Origin: Lysinibacillus sp. OF-1
GTDB lineage: Bacteria > Bacillota > Bacilli > Bacillales_A > Planococcaceae
Assembly: GCF_028356935.1 (NCBI RefSeq)
Contig: NZ_CP102798.1
Location: 372,001 to 436,000 of the forward strand
Direction of reading: 5' to 3'
Length of the DNA: 64,000 nt
Within the stretch, counting starts at the first letter, position 1; each line of letters opens with the position of its first letter. The translations under genes were made by a program, and so were the position numbers. Of this stretch, positions 1-9,341 are shown in pieces. The notes beneath the pieces are model-generated. The model saw only the letters and a program-made list of their open reading frames with translations, was not told the DNA's origin and searched no databases.

Positions 1-1
1 T

Positions 2-205
2 TCATGGATTGTCATGACCTTCCTTGTGATGTTTGCATCCATTGTATTTTTAGCTAGAGCGTTTAAACCGACATTACGTACATTTAATACGCCTTCTTAT
101 AATCAACAACAATTTGTTTCTCTTTTACAGCGTAAAACGTGGATGTATATTTTATTATTGCTTATCATGCTTTGGTTAATGGTAGCAAAGCCGATTTTCT
201 GGTAA
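2..205 (+). CDS. C-terminal fragment of a membrane protein (5' end outside window)
   Basis: The frame is open from the first base, so the ATG at 14 is probably internal and the gene begins upstream of the window. The visible 68 residues hold two hydrophobic segments (roughly residues 3-20 and 48-64) around a short polar loop, ending KPIFW. A strong hairpin follows at 238. This is the tail of an integral membrane protein. I do not recognise the family from this fragment. Confidence 0.6.
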   Translation, partial: SWIVMTFLVMFASIVFLARAFKPTLRTFNTPSYNQQQFVSLLQRKTWMYILLLLIMLWLMVAKPIFW

Positions 206-237
206 AAAGAGCATGGAACAAAAAGATTTTAGCCAAT

Positions 238-292
238 AAAACCCGGACTATTTGACAAAACACAATTAGTGTCTTGTCATAGTTCGGGTTTT
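238..292 (+). terminator. Long rho-independent terminator hairpin
   Basis: AAAACCCGGACTAT (238-251) pairs with ATAGTTCGGGTTTT (279-292), with one G-U pair. TGACAAAACAC/GTGTCTTGTCA pairs inside it. The run of T in the right arm suits the plus-strand gene and the A run in the left arm suits the convergent minus-strand gene, so it may act both ways. Confidence 0.8.
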
Positions 293-357
293 CTGCGTAT
301 ATCTATTTGTTAATTGTATCTAGATTGCGTGATGGCCAAAGTTGTGGTCCAGCCTCT

Positions 358-2199
358 TTAGCTTACAAGGCGTTTAAAATAGCTTTTACGAATAAATAGG
401 TAACTAATGAGGAAAAGCACAAAGAAACAGCAAGAGCTAGCCATGGAAACCTGTAAAAATGCCGTAGAGACCATTGTACGCATAGACAATAATGTCGTCA
501 GCAATAGCATAATGGCAATAGTGAACGGCACAAATATAAGGATCGCTAACTCTTTGGCAATAACGGTAGCTAATTCTTTTTTGGAAAGCCCTAGCTTACG
601 GATGCCAATATACTTTTCCTTCTCCTGTAGTAATGTAGTTTGCAAATAGAAATACAGTATACTCATGGCAGCACTTAAGAAAATTAAACTTAACATAGAG
701 CCTATAAAGAACATGACGCTTTTGATAAACATCTCCGTGTCATACAAATCAATTTTGGAAGTAACATAACGTTCTCCAGGTAGAGATGGTATGTTTTTAG
801 TAATTATATTCGCCAATTCTATATGGGCTGCCCAGTTGTCTAGCTCATAAATATAGGTTTTATAAACTGGGTAGTCTATGGCTTGGTAGATGCTGTCAGG
901 TACAATGAAATAACTATGCTGGAAACCAGTAGATAGCAGATTTTGCTCAATCGTTTTAGTAAGTTTGAACGACTTTATATACGGGTCACTGGCATTGTCT
1001 GTTATAGTCGCTACACCTCGACTTCCTGCTACAGCAATAAATTCATTTTGATGTAGGACATTTTCCTGTTGTTGTAACAGGTTATAATCCGTTAATGCCA
1101 TATAGCCAATGCGTTGATCCTCATTTGATTTAAATTCAATAAAAAACTTTTGTGCACGAACCGATGATAGATTATTTTCAAGATAATCAAGATCAGCCTT
1201 TACCATATTGTCGTCAGCCTTTGGATCAGCAATGTATTGAAAGCTATACGGGTAATTTTCTTCACTATCCTTTTTTACATTGTAATAAGAGCTAAATAAA
1301 ATGCTAGTGCATAGAAAGACACCGCTTAATAGGATAGTGATTAGAAACAGCATATTTGCATGTGATTTCATTTTTGCATTTAAATTGGATGCCAACAGCA
1401 TATTCGTTTTACGAAGATAGGCAGGGGACCTTTCAAATATTTTTAAAAATAGCCTCAAGCCCTGTGCGATGACTAAATGAATTGTACAAAGAATACTAGT
1501 GAAAAATAACAGATAATAGAGAATACCTAGCGTGTCTACAATGGCATGCTCAGTTTTTAAGAAGTACGCTAATATACCAGTTATCATTATGCTTAAAATG
1601 AACAACACATAATGCGGCTTAATCGATTTTTCGATAATCGTATCACTTTTTAAGAGCTGAATAGATGCTTCTTTATTAATGAACCTCGTTATGACTGTCG
1701 ATATCACCACAAATAAAATCAGAAATAAGCCAATCGTTAAGCCAATTGCTTGTAGAGGCATGTACATACCAAACGTTTCTGCCTTTAAAACAACCTTTGC
1801 CCCCATTAAAAAAAGTGGCGTAATGACAAGTCCGAGAACGATCGCAAATAGAATAGCTAAAATGCCAATTAACAAATTTTCTCGGAATACAAGCTTACGA
1901 ATTTGCTTCATGGAAGCTCCCGTAATCATAAATATTCCTAGCGTTTTGGTCTTCTTACGTAAAAACGCCATAATTGAATAGGTGATATAAATAAAAGAAA
2001 ATAAATAAACGAGCATACTAGCTAACATCAGTGAGATACCAAGTGTCGAATCGGGGTCTAAGCTTTTCAGACTTGGATGAAAGACGATCACAGAAAATAA
2101 AAAGAAAATAATAATGGAAAACATGCTACTTAAGAAATAAGAAACGTATGTCCATTTGTCCCGTAAAATATTTTGAAGGACGATGTGATTAAAGCTCAT
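358..2199 (-). CDS. BceB-type ABC transporter permease (FtsX family)
   Basis: This is the membrane subunit of a peptide-antibiotic detoxification transporter. It has 613 residues, close to the size of BceB. Four N-terminal membrane segments and an FtsX-like core are followed by more membrane segments, one large extracytoplasmic domain (about residues 305-505) and a final membrane group: the 10-TM BceB layout. In this family the large loop contacts the antibiotic-lipid II-cycle complex and the membrane sensor kinase. I chose ATG 2199 (MSFNHI) because AGGTGGTG lies just upstream; an in-frame GTG at 2211 falls inside that ribosome site. It overlaps the ATPase gene by 11 bp, indicating translational coupling. 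Whether it corresponds to BceB, PsdB or YxdM cannot be told from sequence alone. Confidence 0.9.
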   Translation of the reverse strand: MSFNHIVLQNILRDKWTYVSYFLSSMFSIIIFFLFSVIVFHPSLKSLDPDSTLGISLMLASMLVYLFSFIYITYSIMAFLRKKTKTLGIFMITGASMKQIRKLVFRENLLIGILAILFAIVLGLVITPLFLMGAKVVLKAETFGMYMPLQAIGLTIGLFLILFVVISTVITRFINKEASIQLLKSDTIIEKSIKPHYVLFILSIMITGILAYFLKTEHAIVDTLGILYYLLFFTSILCTIHLVIAQGLRLFLKIFERSPAYLRKTNMLLASNLNAKMKSHANMLFLITILLSGVFLCTSILFSSYYNVKKDSEENYPYSFQYIADPKADDNMVKADLDYLENNLSSVRAQKFFIEFKSNEDQRIGYMALTDYNLLQQQENVLHQNEFIAVAGSRGVATITDNASDPYIKSFKLTKTIEQNLLSTGFQHSYFIVPDSIYQAIDYPVYKTYIYELDNWAAHIELANIITKNIPSLPGERYVTSKIDLYDTEMFIKSVMFFIGSMLSLIFLSAAMSILYFYLQTTLLQEKEKYIGIRKLGLSKKELATVIAKELAILIFVPFTIAIMLLLTTLLSMRTMVSTAFLQVSMASSCCFFVLFLISYLFIRKSYFKRLVS

Positions 2200-2950
2200 G
2201 ATGCCCACCACCTAAAAAAGCAAGCGTATCCATTATTTCTTGGTAAAATTGCTTGCGGTTGTTGCCACGATGTATTTCATTATACAACTTGCCATCTTTC
2301 ATAAAAATAATTCGATTGGCGAAGCTGGCTACATAAGGATCATGGGTCACCATGAGAATAGCTGTTTTGAGCTCGTGATTAATGGAGGTAAATAAGTTCA
2401 TCACATCATTGACCGCCTTTGAATCTAGATTTCCTGTAGGTTCATCTGCTAACAATAGGCTAGGTTCATGAATAACAGCTCGAGCTATGGCTACTCGTTG
2501 TTTTTGTCCACCTGAAATTTCATAAATACGTTTAGGTAACAGTTCCTCGATACCAAGAAATTGAGCGACATGCTTTAAGCGCTGACGCATTTTGGGTGCA
2601 GGAAAGCTATCTAATGTTAATGGCAATAAAATATTTTCTTTCACTGTTAGTGTATGCACAAGATTAAAATCTTGAAAAACAAAGCCTAGTTCAGAGCGTC
2701 TAAACTGGGCGAGTTCTTCATCATTTAAGACATAGGGATTTCTATTATTGATGATGATATCACCAGCAGTAGGCCGATCAATAGTAGATACACTATTTAA
2801 AAATGTTGTTTTTCCACTACCAGAAGGACCCATGACAGCTACGAATTCCTGTTGACTTAGCTGAAAATCAATTCCGTTTAACGCTTTATATGTGAGCTCA
2901 CCGATATATTCTTTTTGTAAATTGGTTACTTGAAGTATTGTATTCCCCAC
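2189..2950 (-). CDS. BceA-type ABC transporter ATP-binding protein
   Basis: ATPase partner of the downstream permease. Walker A GPSGSGKTT, Q-loop VFQDFN, signature SGGQKQR, Walker B LLLADEP and an H-loop (MVTHD) are all intact, so it should hydrolyse ATP. A longer frame starts at ATG 2974, but AAAGGAG sits inside that extension, 9 nt before the GTG at 2950. Starting there gives VGNTILQV and 253 residues, the same length as B. subtilis BceA. Promoter and operator lie immediately upstream (3005-3054). Confidence 0.93.
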   Translation of the reverse strand: MGNTILQVTNLQKEYIGELTYKALNGIDFQLSQQEFVAVMGPSGSGKTTFLNSVSTIDRPTAGDIIINNRNPYVLNDEELAQFRRSELGFVFQDFNLVHTLTVKENILLPLTLDSFPAPKMRQRLKHVAQFLGIEELLPKRIYEISGGQKQRVAIARAVIHEPSLLLADEPTGNLDSKAVNDVMNLFTSINHELKTAILMVTHDPYVASFANRIIFMKDGKLYNEIHRGNNRKQFYQEIMDTLAFLGGGHHEL

Positions 2951-3004
2951 TTGAAACAACTCCTTTATGATCATTAGATAACTTTAGTATAAAAAAGGAG
3001 CGGG

Positions 3005-3054
3005 ATATAACCTATTTCGCTTGATGACGTGAAGATGACAAAGTTGTCATCTTC
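3005..3054 (-). promoter_or_regulatory. BceR-type operator and promoter of the ABC transporter operon
   Basis: A perfect 10-bp inverted repeat, GAAGATGACA (3031-3040) and TGTCATCTTC (3045-3054), is separated by 4 bp. This matches the architecture of BceR-family operators (TNACA-N4-TGT type). On the minus strand a -35 TTCACG (3033-3028) overlaps the operator end and a -10 TTATAT (3010-3005) follows after exactly 17 bp. An activator bound at the -35 edge fits the response regulator encoded just upstream. The palindrome ATGACGTCAT (3072-3081) lies nearby and may be an auxiliary site. Confidence 0.82.
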
Positions 3055-3086
3055 GTTCATGTTGATAAAGGATGACGTCATAGTAG

Positions 3087-3103
3087 AAAAAGCCCTCTTG
3101 GCT
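3087..3103 (-). terminator. Weak terminator-like hairpin after the sensor kinase gene
   Basis: On the minus strand AGCC and GGCT form a short 4-bp stem followed by a run of T. It would partly separate the kinase transcript from the ABC promoter. The stem is short, so read-through is likely. Confidence 0.35.
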
Positions 3104-3119
3104 GACACAGTTCCTATGT

Positions 3120-4106
3120 TTATTTTTTTTGGCTGTTTGAAAAATTTATGGAAAAAGTCGTAACACGGTCAGAGGATTGAAGAGTGAAGGGGTGATCTAA
3201 TGTAGTTAATATCTTTTTCACTAAATATAATCCTATACCTGTTGCTTCGCCACTCGTTCGCCCCTTCATACCCGTATAAAATAAATCAAACACTCGTGAT
3301 ATTTCGCTAGTAGGGATTGTTTCACCATAGTTTTTTATGTGTAAAGTGGCGTTGTCATAATGAATTTGAATTGTGCTTGCTATGTCACTATATTTAATGG
3401 CGTTATTGAACACTTGATAAAGTACAATTTTTAACCATTTTCGATCTGAATAAATAATATGGTTTTCAGCAAGCATCATTTTTGGAAAAATGTCATTCAT
3501 GATAAAGTAATCCTTCAAATCATTGATGACCTCCTGCACTAGTTCCTTTAAAACAATGGGTTCAACTTTTAAATCGGCTACTAAATGAGATGTGCGCTCA
3601 TACGTTAATAGCTGATTAAGTGTAAATGTCAGTTTATCGCATTCTTTATTAACGATTTGCCATTGTAGTAATTCTTCAGTAGTTTTGTTGGATGCGGATT
3701 GAACAATTAATTGAATAACAGATAATGGCGTCTTCATTTGATGTGCAAAATGTGATAGAACCAATTGCTTTTCTTGTGCTTGTTCGTCTAATTGTTGTTG
3801 CTGAGTTAAAAATAGATACTGTATTTGTCTCAATCTTTCGCTATAAACTTGTTCAATTGGTGCACGTGGTTCAAACAGATGAAGATCCTCCTGTGTGTGG
3901 ATATCTTTCTGTAGATGCTTATAAAACTTTCGTCTACGATAATAACGACCTAGTAGCCATATACTAAACAGAAAGCTGGCAAGAAAGATAAAGTAGCCAT
4001 AGTGTGACGCAAGGTCATCTAAAGTATGAATAATCCAAGGTAATAGCAGAAAGCTTATGCCATAGAGAATAAGAATGCTTAGATGTTCTCGAAAGAATAG
4101 CTTCAT
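3120..4106 (-). CDS. BceS-type intramembrane-sensing histidine kinase
   Basis: Has 328 residues with two closely spaced N-terminal membrane segments (about 10-27 and 36-52) and almost no extracellular loop, the hallmark of kinases that sense through a BceAB-type transporter. The H-box HQMKTPL carries the phospho-acceptor His122. N-box NNAIKY, a G1-like segment and GIGLYLVKK form the ATP-binding domain. Start and stop overlap the upstream response-regulator gene by 4 bp (ATGA), so the pair is co-translated. Confidence 0.92.
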   Translation of the reverse strand: MKLFFREHLSILILYGISFLLLPWIIHTLDDLASHYGYFIFLASFLFSIWLLGRYYRRRKFYKHLQKDIHTQEDLHLFEPRAPIEQVYSERLRQIQYLFLTQQQQLDEQAQEKQLVLSHFAHQMKTPLSVIQLIVQSASNKTTEELLQWQIVNKECDKLTFTLNQLLTYERTSHLVADLKVEPIVLKELVQEVINDLKDYFIMNDIFPKMMLAENHIIYSDRKWLKIVLYQVFNNAIKYSDIASTIQIHYDNATLHIKNYGETIPTSEISRVFDLFYTGMKGRTSGEATGIGLYLVKKILTTLDHPFTLQSSDRVTTFSINFSNSQKK

Positions 4107-4792
4107 TTACCTTCCTCCACTAATTGATAACCTAGACCACGAATGGTTTTAATCTCAAGTTGTGAGTGGATTGCTTCCATTTTTCTACGTAGTCGACCAA
4201 TGTTCACGGACAATGTATTTTCCTCTACAAAGGCTTCATCATCCCAAATAGCACTTAGTAGCTTTTGACGAGGCACAACATTGGGATAGGCTTCAAATAA
4301 TAGCTTACTTAGCTGCATTTCTTTTAATGTTAACAGGCTCTCATTACCTTCTGCCTGAAGACGAACTGTATCTGGATTTAATGTAGTATTAGCTATGGTC
4401 ATGGTAGTTGTTTCGGTTGAAGCATATTCACCATATGTGCGTCGGAGTAATCCATTAACCTTTGCCATAAAGACGTCTAATGAAAAAGGTTTCGTGATAA
4501 AGTCGTCAGCCCCATTTTCAATACCATATACTTGATCAATATCATTTACTCTGGCAGAAACAATGATGATGGGGCAGGTTGAGAGCTGACGAATTTTTCG
4601 TGACCAAAAATAGCCATCATAGGTTGGGAGATTGATATCCATAATGACTAGATGGGGTTGAATGGCATTAAATTCTTCGATAATGTGCTGAAATTGTTGG
4701 ACAGGATAGCATTCATACTGGTACTTGGATAAATGCTCAACGATTAGTGAAGCAATATTTACATCGTCCTCTATTATGTATATTTTGTACAT
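4103..4792 (-). CDS. BceR-type OmpR-family response regulator
   Basis: Has 229 residues: receiver domain with acidic pocket EDD near residue 9, phospho-acceptor Asp52 (VIMDINLP) and Lys101 (FITKPF), then a C-terminal winged helix (ENTLSVNIGRLRRK, TIRGLGYQL). First gene of the kinase pair. The inverted repeat at 3031-3054 is its probable target, and a similar site is found at 40881-40904. Confidence 0.92.
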   Translation of the reverse strand: MYKIYIIEDDVNIASLIVEHLSKYQYECYPVQQFQHIIEEFNAIQPHLVIMDINLPTYDGYFWSRKIRQLSTCPIIIVSARVNDIDQVYGIENGADDFITKPFSLDVFMAKVNGLLRRTYGEYASTETTTMTIANTTLNPDTVRLQAEGNESLLTLKEMQLSKLLFEAYPNVVPRQKLLSAIWDDEAFVEENTLSVNIGRLRRKMEAIHSQLEIKTIRGLGYQLVEEGK

Positions 4793-4929
4793 ATCTATCG
4801 ATCCTTCCTTTCTTCATTCTATATGTATAATGTACCCTGATTCCCTTAAATCTATAGAAGAATTGTAATTTGAAATAAGGAATAAGAGCCACTCCAAACT
4901 CGGAAAGAGGATGTAATGACTCTTATTTA

Positions 4930-7900
4930 TTATTTTTTGGGAATATGGAAGGTTACATTTGTGCCTTGATTGACTGTACTTTGAATTTGTAATCGCTGAC
5001 CATAAATTCTTTTAAGGCGTAAATCCGTATTTCGTATACCTATACCAGAGCATGCAGTTTCGTGATTTGCTTGTAATTCCTCTAATAGACTAGGGCTAAT
5101 TCCCACACCATCATCAATCACGCTAATGGCTATATAAGTTGTGTAATCTTTAATACGGATACAAACAGTACCGCCTTCTGTCTTTTTTAAAATACCGTGT
5201 CGAATGGCATTTTCAACTAAAGTCTGTAAAGAAATGGGGGGTATTTCAATTTCTATATTTTCATCAATATCCCATTCAATATGAATTAATTCCCCAAATC
5301 GCTGTTGTTTAATGTAAAGGTAAGAGTGAACTAACTCGAGCTCGTGCTCTAGCGGTACAACTCGTTGAAGATTACGAACATCAAAGCTGGCATGTAAATA
5401 CTCACCAAAATGGTGCATTAAGTCAATCATTCTATCAGTATCAATGGTACTAAGAGAAGCAATCGTATTGAGCGTATTAAATAAAAAATGTGGTTGGATT
5501 TGAGCTTGAAGCCAGGCACTTTCCAAATGTAAGTGTTGTTGAATACTGTATTTTAAATCAATTAAGGCGCGACTTCTTACTTTTAACTCTAATGCATTAA
5601 TAGGTTTTGTTACATAATCATTGGCCCCATAGGCAAAGCCTGTATAAACATCCTCAGGGTGCTTTCTTATTGTTAGTAATAAGATAGGTAATTCGAGCAA
5701 TGAGTATTGTTTTCGTATTCTTTCGATTACAGCGTAGCCTGAAATATAGGGCAGCATTGCGTCCACAATCACCAAATCCCATGAGGCTTGCTGAATGAGC
5801 GTTAAAGCTTTCTCACTGCTTGTAACAGTAGTAACTTTGTATTCAGACTTCGAAAATATACTTTTCATCGTTGTTAAATTTGTAGGATCATCATCAATCA
5901 TTAAAATACTGAAATGCTTTTCTGATACTGTGGACAGCCTTTGTTCTATAGTTGGTAACTGAGTATTATCTTGAAACATGTAGGATGTATGTTCGCTCTG
6001 TTTACTTTCATCTGCAAGCGGTAATGTAAAATAAATGTCTGATCCTTTATTTTGAACAGATTGTATATGCATCGTACCACCATGTAACTCAATTAGTTTT
6101 TTTGAAATGAGAAGCCCAATTCCAATGCCTTCATCATGTTCTTGACCTTGTTCATAAGGTGTAAACACAAGACTTTTCACAAAATCGTCCATTCCTTGTC
6201 CAGTGTCACGAATGTGGATAATGGCCATATGCTGTTCCTCACGAGCGGTAATTTCTATAGAGCCTTCACTTGTATATTTTAGCGCATTATGCAAAAGGTT
6301 AAAAAGGATTTGAATAAGACGATTTTCGTCAGCTAACACATTTGGGAAATTTCGAGGTACCGATGATACCATATGTATTTGCTTTCCGTCTATAATAAAA
6401 CGAAGCATATCAAAGACCCCATAAACAGCACCTTGAAGGTTTACACTTTGTGTATGAAGATGTAAATTACCCTCTTTTAAGCGGGTATAGTCCAGTATGT
6501 CGTTTAATGTGAAGGACATACTTCTCCCTATATCAATCAGATGTTTAAGATTTCGATGATCTTCAGCTACAAGTCTATTCTTCGGATTATCATAAATAGA
6601 CTGACCTAGGGTAATCATCCTATTCATCGGACTCCACAGTTTCTGTGCATTACTTGTGAGAAATTCATCTTTCAAAGTATCCTCCTTTTGTAGTTTTGCG
6701 ACTAACTTTTGGATTTGCTGGGAGTTCTCATGAAAACGTCTAAACCAATAACTAGAAAAACCGAGCATAACAAATAAATAATCAAATGGATAAACAGGTA
6801 TGTCAAATACGTAAATAGATTTGATTAATCCCCATAAAATACCGTTTGTTGTACCAACAGCTGTTAGAGCAATAAAAGCAGAGCTCCTTTTTTGGTTTTC
6901 TAAATACTCTCTAAGAGCCAGTACCACGACGTAGAGAAAGGACACTAGATAAAGTACAAAGAAAATCATTTTAGTAGGTACCAGCCACGACATTGGTAAA
7001 ATTATAATGAATACAGCGTCTAGTACATAAAAGGCAACAATCCATTGAAATGTTTTAGTGCTGTGATATTTAACCAAGAGGACTCTCATAAATTGAACAA
7101 AGAAAAAAGAGGCTCCGAGAAAAATAATAGAAGAAAGCTTATAGGACCATACATAATCAAGGTGCAACCAATCTAGCAGAGAGCGATCAAACGTAATTAA
7201 TTCATCTGCCAAGGGTAGTAGAAAGCCAAATGTAAATAGTAAAACGATAGGTTTCCTATAGATGAACAGAAATACAAGTATGCTAAAAAGAGCAAACAGT
7301 ATTAGCATAACGACAATTGTTGAAAGAGATAGACCTGTAATTAATTGATGATGAGTCATCGCTGACGCAGTGCCAAATGAAATCCTTTTATTAATAATTG
7401 GGCTTTTAGATGTATCAAAATTAGATACATGAAGCATGATGTTAATTTCAGAATGCGTATTTGTAAAATAAACTGTGTAGGGTGCAGCTTGCCCTTTATG
7501 ATCCTGCCTGTTATCTGCCACTTTACCTGACTGTCCTACAAGTTCGCCATTTATATACAAGGAAGAGGCGGTTGAGATAGCAGGAATACGAATGGCATAT
7601 CGGCTGTTATCTGCAAGATTAGGTAGCAGAATTTTTAGTTGATAAGTACCATAGGGGTGAATTGTTTTCCCGCCTTTTAGTGTAGGAAGAGTTTGGATAG
7701 TATGGTCCTCGATATTGGTCTTTTGACTACTTCCTTTATTTTCAGGATTGACGAACTGTCCAGGGGAATAGAGCCATTCGCCATTTAAAGAAAGAACTTC
7801 TTCATTCAAAAGGTCCTGATTGTTCAGATCTACAATACCACCTTGGGCACTAGGCTGATGATTAGAGGGCAGGAAGTAGTTTAACCATAGCAATCGTAAA

Positions 7901-7971
7901 GAAGTAAGGACTATAAAAATGGCAATTATAATAAGTAGATGTCGGATAGTCGTTTTTCTCAACACAGCCAT
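4930..7971 (-). CDS. Membrane hybrid histidine kinase with two kinase modules; first H-box lacks His
   Basis: Has 1013 residues. Order: N-terminal membrane anchor (11-30); extracytoplasmic jelly-roll domain (about 45-205, with NGEW and YINGELVG typical of 7TMR-DISMED sensors); seven membrane segments (about 210-410); HisKA-like region (428-500); HATPase (545-652, NALKYT, DTGQGM, GIGIGL); receiver domain (688-805, Asp737, Lys789); LytS-type His_kinase module with QIQPHFLFN (His828); second HATPase (915-1011, NAIRHG, DDGVGI). In the first H-box the His is Gln443 (codon CAG at 6643-6645), so that module probably cannot autophosphorylate in the usual way. AGGAGGG precedes the ATG. The likely partner is the REC-BTAD regulator at 9342-10493. 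Confidence 0.9.
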   Translation of the reverse strand: MAVLRKTTIRHLLIIIAIFIVLTSLRLLWLNYFLPSNHQPSAQGGIVDLNNQDLLNEEVLSLNGEWLYSPGQFVNPENKGSSQKTNIEDHTIQTLPTLKGGKTIHPYGTYQLKILLPNLADNSRYAIRIPAISTASSLYINGELVGQSGKVADNRQDHKGQAAPYTVYFTNTHSEINIMLHVSNFDTSKSPIINKRISFGTASAMTHHQLITGLSLSTIVVMLILFALFSILVFLFIYRKPIVLLFTFGFLLPLADELITFDRSLLDWLHLDYVWSYKLSSIIFLGASFFFVQFMRVLLVKYHSTKTFQWIVAFYVLDAVFIIILPMSWLVPTKMIFFVLYLVSFLYVVVLALREYLENQKRSSAFIALTAVGTTNGILWGLIKSIYVFDIPVYPFDYLFVMLGFSSYWFRRFHENSQQIQKLVAKLQKEDTLKDEFLTSNAQKLWSPMNRMITLGQSIYDNPKNRLVAEDHRNLKHLIDIGRSMSFTLNDILDYTRLKEGNLHLHTQSVNLQGAVYGVFDMLRFIIDGKQIHMVSSVPRNFPNVLADENRLIQILFNLLHNALKYTSEGSIEITAREEQHMAIIHIRDTGQGMDDFVKSLVFTPYEQGQEHDEGIGIGLLISKKLIELHGGTMHIQSVQNKGSDIYFTLPLADESKQSEHTSYMFQDNTQLPTIEQRLSTVSEKHFSILMIDDDPTNLTTMKSIFSKSEYKVTTVTSSEKALTLIQQASWDLVIVDAMLPYISGYAVIERIRKQYSLLELPILLLTIRKHPEDVYTGFAYGANDYVTKPINALELKVRSRALIDLKYSIQQHLHLESAWLQAQIQPHFLFNTLNTIASLSTIDTDRMIDLMHHFGEYLHASFDVRNLQRVVPLEHELELVHSYLYIKQQRFGELIHIEWDIDENIEIEIPPISLQTLVENAIRHGILKKTEGGTVCIRIKDYTTYIAISVIDDGVGISPSLLEELQANHETACSGIGIRNTDLRLKRIYGQRLQIQSTVNQGTNVTFHIPKK

Positions 7972-8265
7972 TTTCCCTCCTAATGTATTTCTTAAATAAC
8001 TTCATCTACCATGCCATGGAATTGGAAAAAAGGAAATATGAAGGGGTGTAAAAGAATACTTTAAACCTATATAAATAGAACTATATGGGGGTCGTAGTAC
8101 TATCGATTTTTTCCTATTAATCTGAAAAAAAGTAAAATCTCATTAGTTTTTAAGTTTTCTTTAAGAGATATGGCTTATGATGATTGAATAAATATATTAA
8201 ATTTTGAGTTGAAACATAGATAAGATTTAACGAAAAAATCATCTCAATGGGAGAAATGATCTATT

Positions 8266-9282
8266 GTGGGTAAATTCAAGTTAAAGTTATCGTTTCTTAT
8301 TGTTAGTATGACGATTGTCGTTGTACTCGCGACATCTAGTATTAGTATTTGGAGTAGCTATCGAAATTTTAATGAAATTTTGAAGGAAAATAAAACAGAC
8401 ATGCAAGAAATCTATGTAAAGGAAGTCTCTACAATTACGGAAGACTATTTACAAGGTGCTAAGACAAATGATCATTCATTAGAACCGTATATGGAACAAG
8501 TAGTTGATACTTTACTTGATGAAAGAATGGTTTCTTTTAGTTTGTTTTTTAAGAAAATTATTGTCCCAATCATCATAGTTGTAGCAGCTGTATTGGGCCT
8601 AACTGTATGGTTAGCTATCAAAATTACACAGCCTCTAAAAGATCTTTCAACAAAAATTGAAGTAGGTGAAGAGGGCCAGGAGACTGAGGAGATTGCTGAT
8701 TGGTATTATGAAGCAAAGCTGTTGAAAAACAATGTACAAAAAATGGTGATTTGCTCGCAAAGTAAAATTTCTGATTTAACAGAGCAATTAAACTTAGATT
8801 CATTAACAGGAATCCCTAATCGCAGAAGAATGGATCAAACTTTACATGAATTGATTGTAGATAAGGTTCCGCATGCCATCATCTTAATAGATCTAGATGA
8901 TTTTAAAAGTATAAATGATACATATGGTCATACAGTAGGGGATGAAGTTTTAAAAGCCTTTGCTATTAATATGCAAAACAGTGTGGGGGATCAAGGTTTT
9001 TGCTTTAGATATGGCGGAGAAGAATTTATGGTCATCCTGCCTTCAATGAACATAGATGATGCTGTACAATTAGCAGAAAGTCTACGGATTAAGCAAGCCT
9101 TACAAGAAACTGCATGTGGTAGACCCGTAACCATGTCTGCTGGAATTACGGCTTTTACACCAAATATCCAGAGTCCTAACCAATTGATAGAAATTGCAGA
9201 CCATGCTTTGTATAAAGCTAAACAATCAGGACGTAACTGTTTATGTGTAGTTAGAAATATGAGACAAATGATTGTTAAATAA
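8266..9282 (+). CDS. Membrane diguanylate cyclase (GGDEF)
   Basis: Has 338 residues, GTG start with GGGAG upstream. Membrane segments at about 9-27 and 98-118 enclose an extracytoplasmic part of only about 65 residues, too small for a CACHE or CHASE sensor. A HAMP-like linker and short coiled coil lead to a GGDEF domain (from about residue 178) with DSLTGIPNRR and the active-site motif GGEEF (250-254). The RxxD inhibitory site expected just upstream of the motif is not present. It should make c-di-GMP. It is transcribed against its two signalling neighbours and ends at a shared terminator. Confidence 0.88.
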   Translation: MGKFKLKLSFLIVSMTIVVVLATSSISIWSSYRNFNEILKENKTDMQEIYVKEVSTITEDYLQGAKTNDHSLEPYMEQVVDTLLDERMVSFSLFFKKIIVPIIIVVAAVLGLTVWLAIKITQPLKDLSTKIEVGEEGQETEEIADWYYEAKLLKNNVQKMVICSQSKISDLTEQLNLDSLTGIPNRRRMDQTLHELIVDKVPHAIILIDLDDFKSINDTYGHTVGDEVLKAFAINMQNSVGDQGFCFRYGGEEFMVILPSMNIDDAVQLAESLRIKQALQETACGRPVTMSAGITAFTPNIQSPNQLIEIADHALYKAKQSGRNCLCVVRNMRQMIVK

Positions 9283-9285
9283 TGT

Positions 9286-9324
9286 AAAAGCATGCTAGTA
9301 CTGTACACTAGCATGCTTTTTCCT
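9286..9324 (+). terminator. Bidirectional terminator between convergent signalling genes
   Basis: AAAAGCATGCTAGT (9286-9299) pairs perfectly with ACTAGCATGCTTTT (9307-9320), with a 7-nt loop, flanked by A and T runs. It serves the GGDEF gene and the convergent regulator. Confidence 0.9.
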
Positions 9325-9341
9325 ATCCTCAACATGATGGG

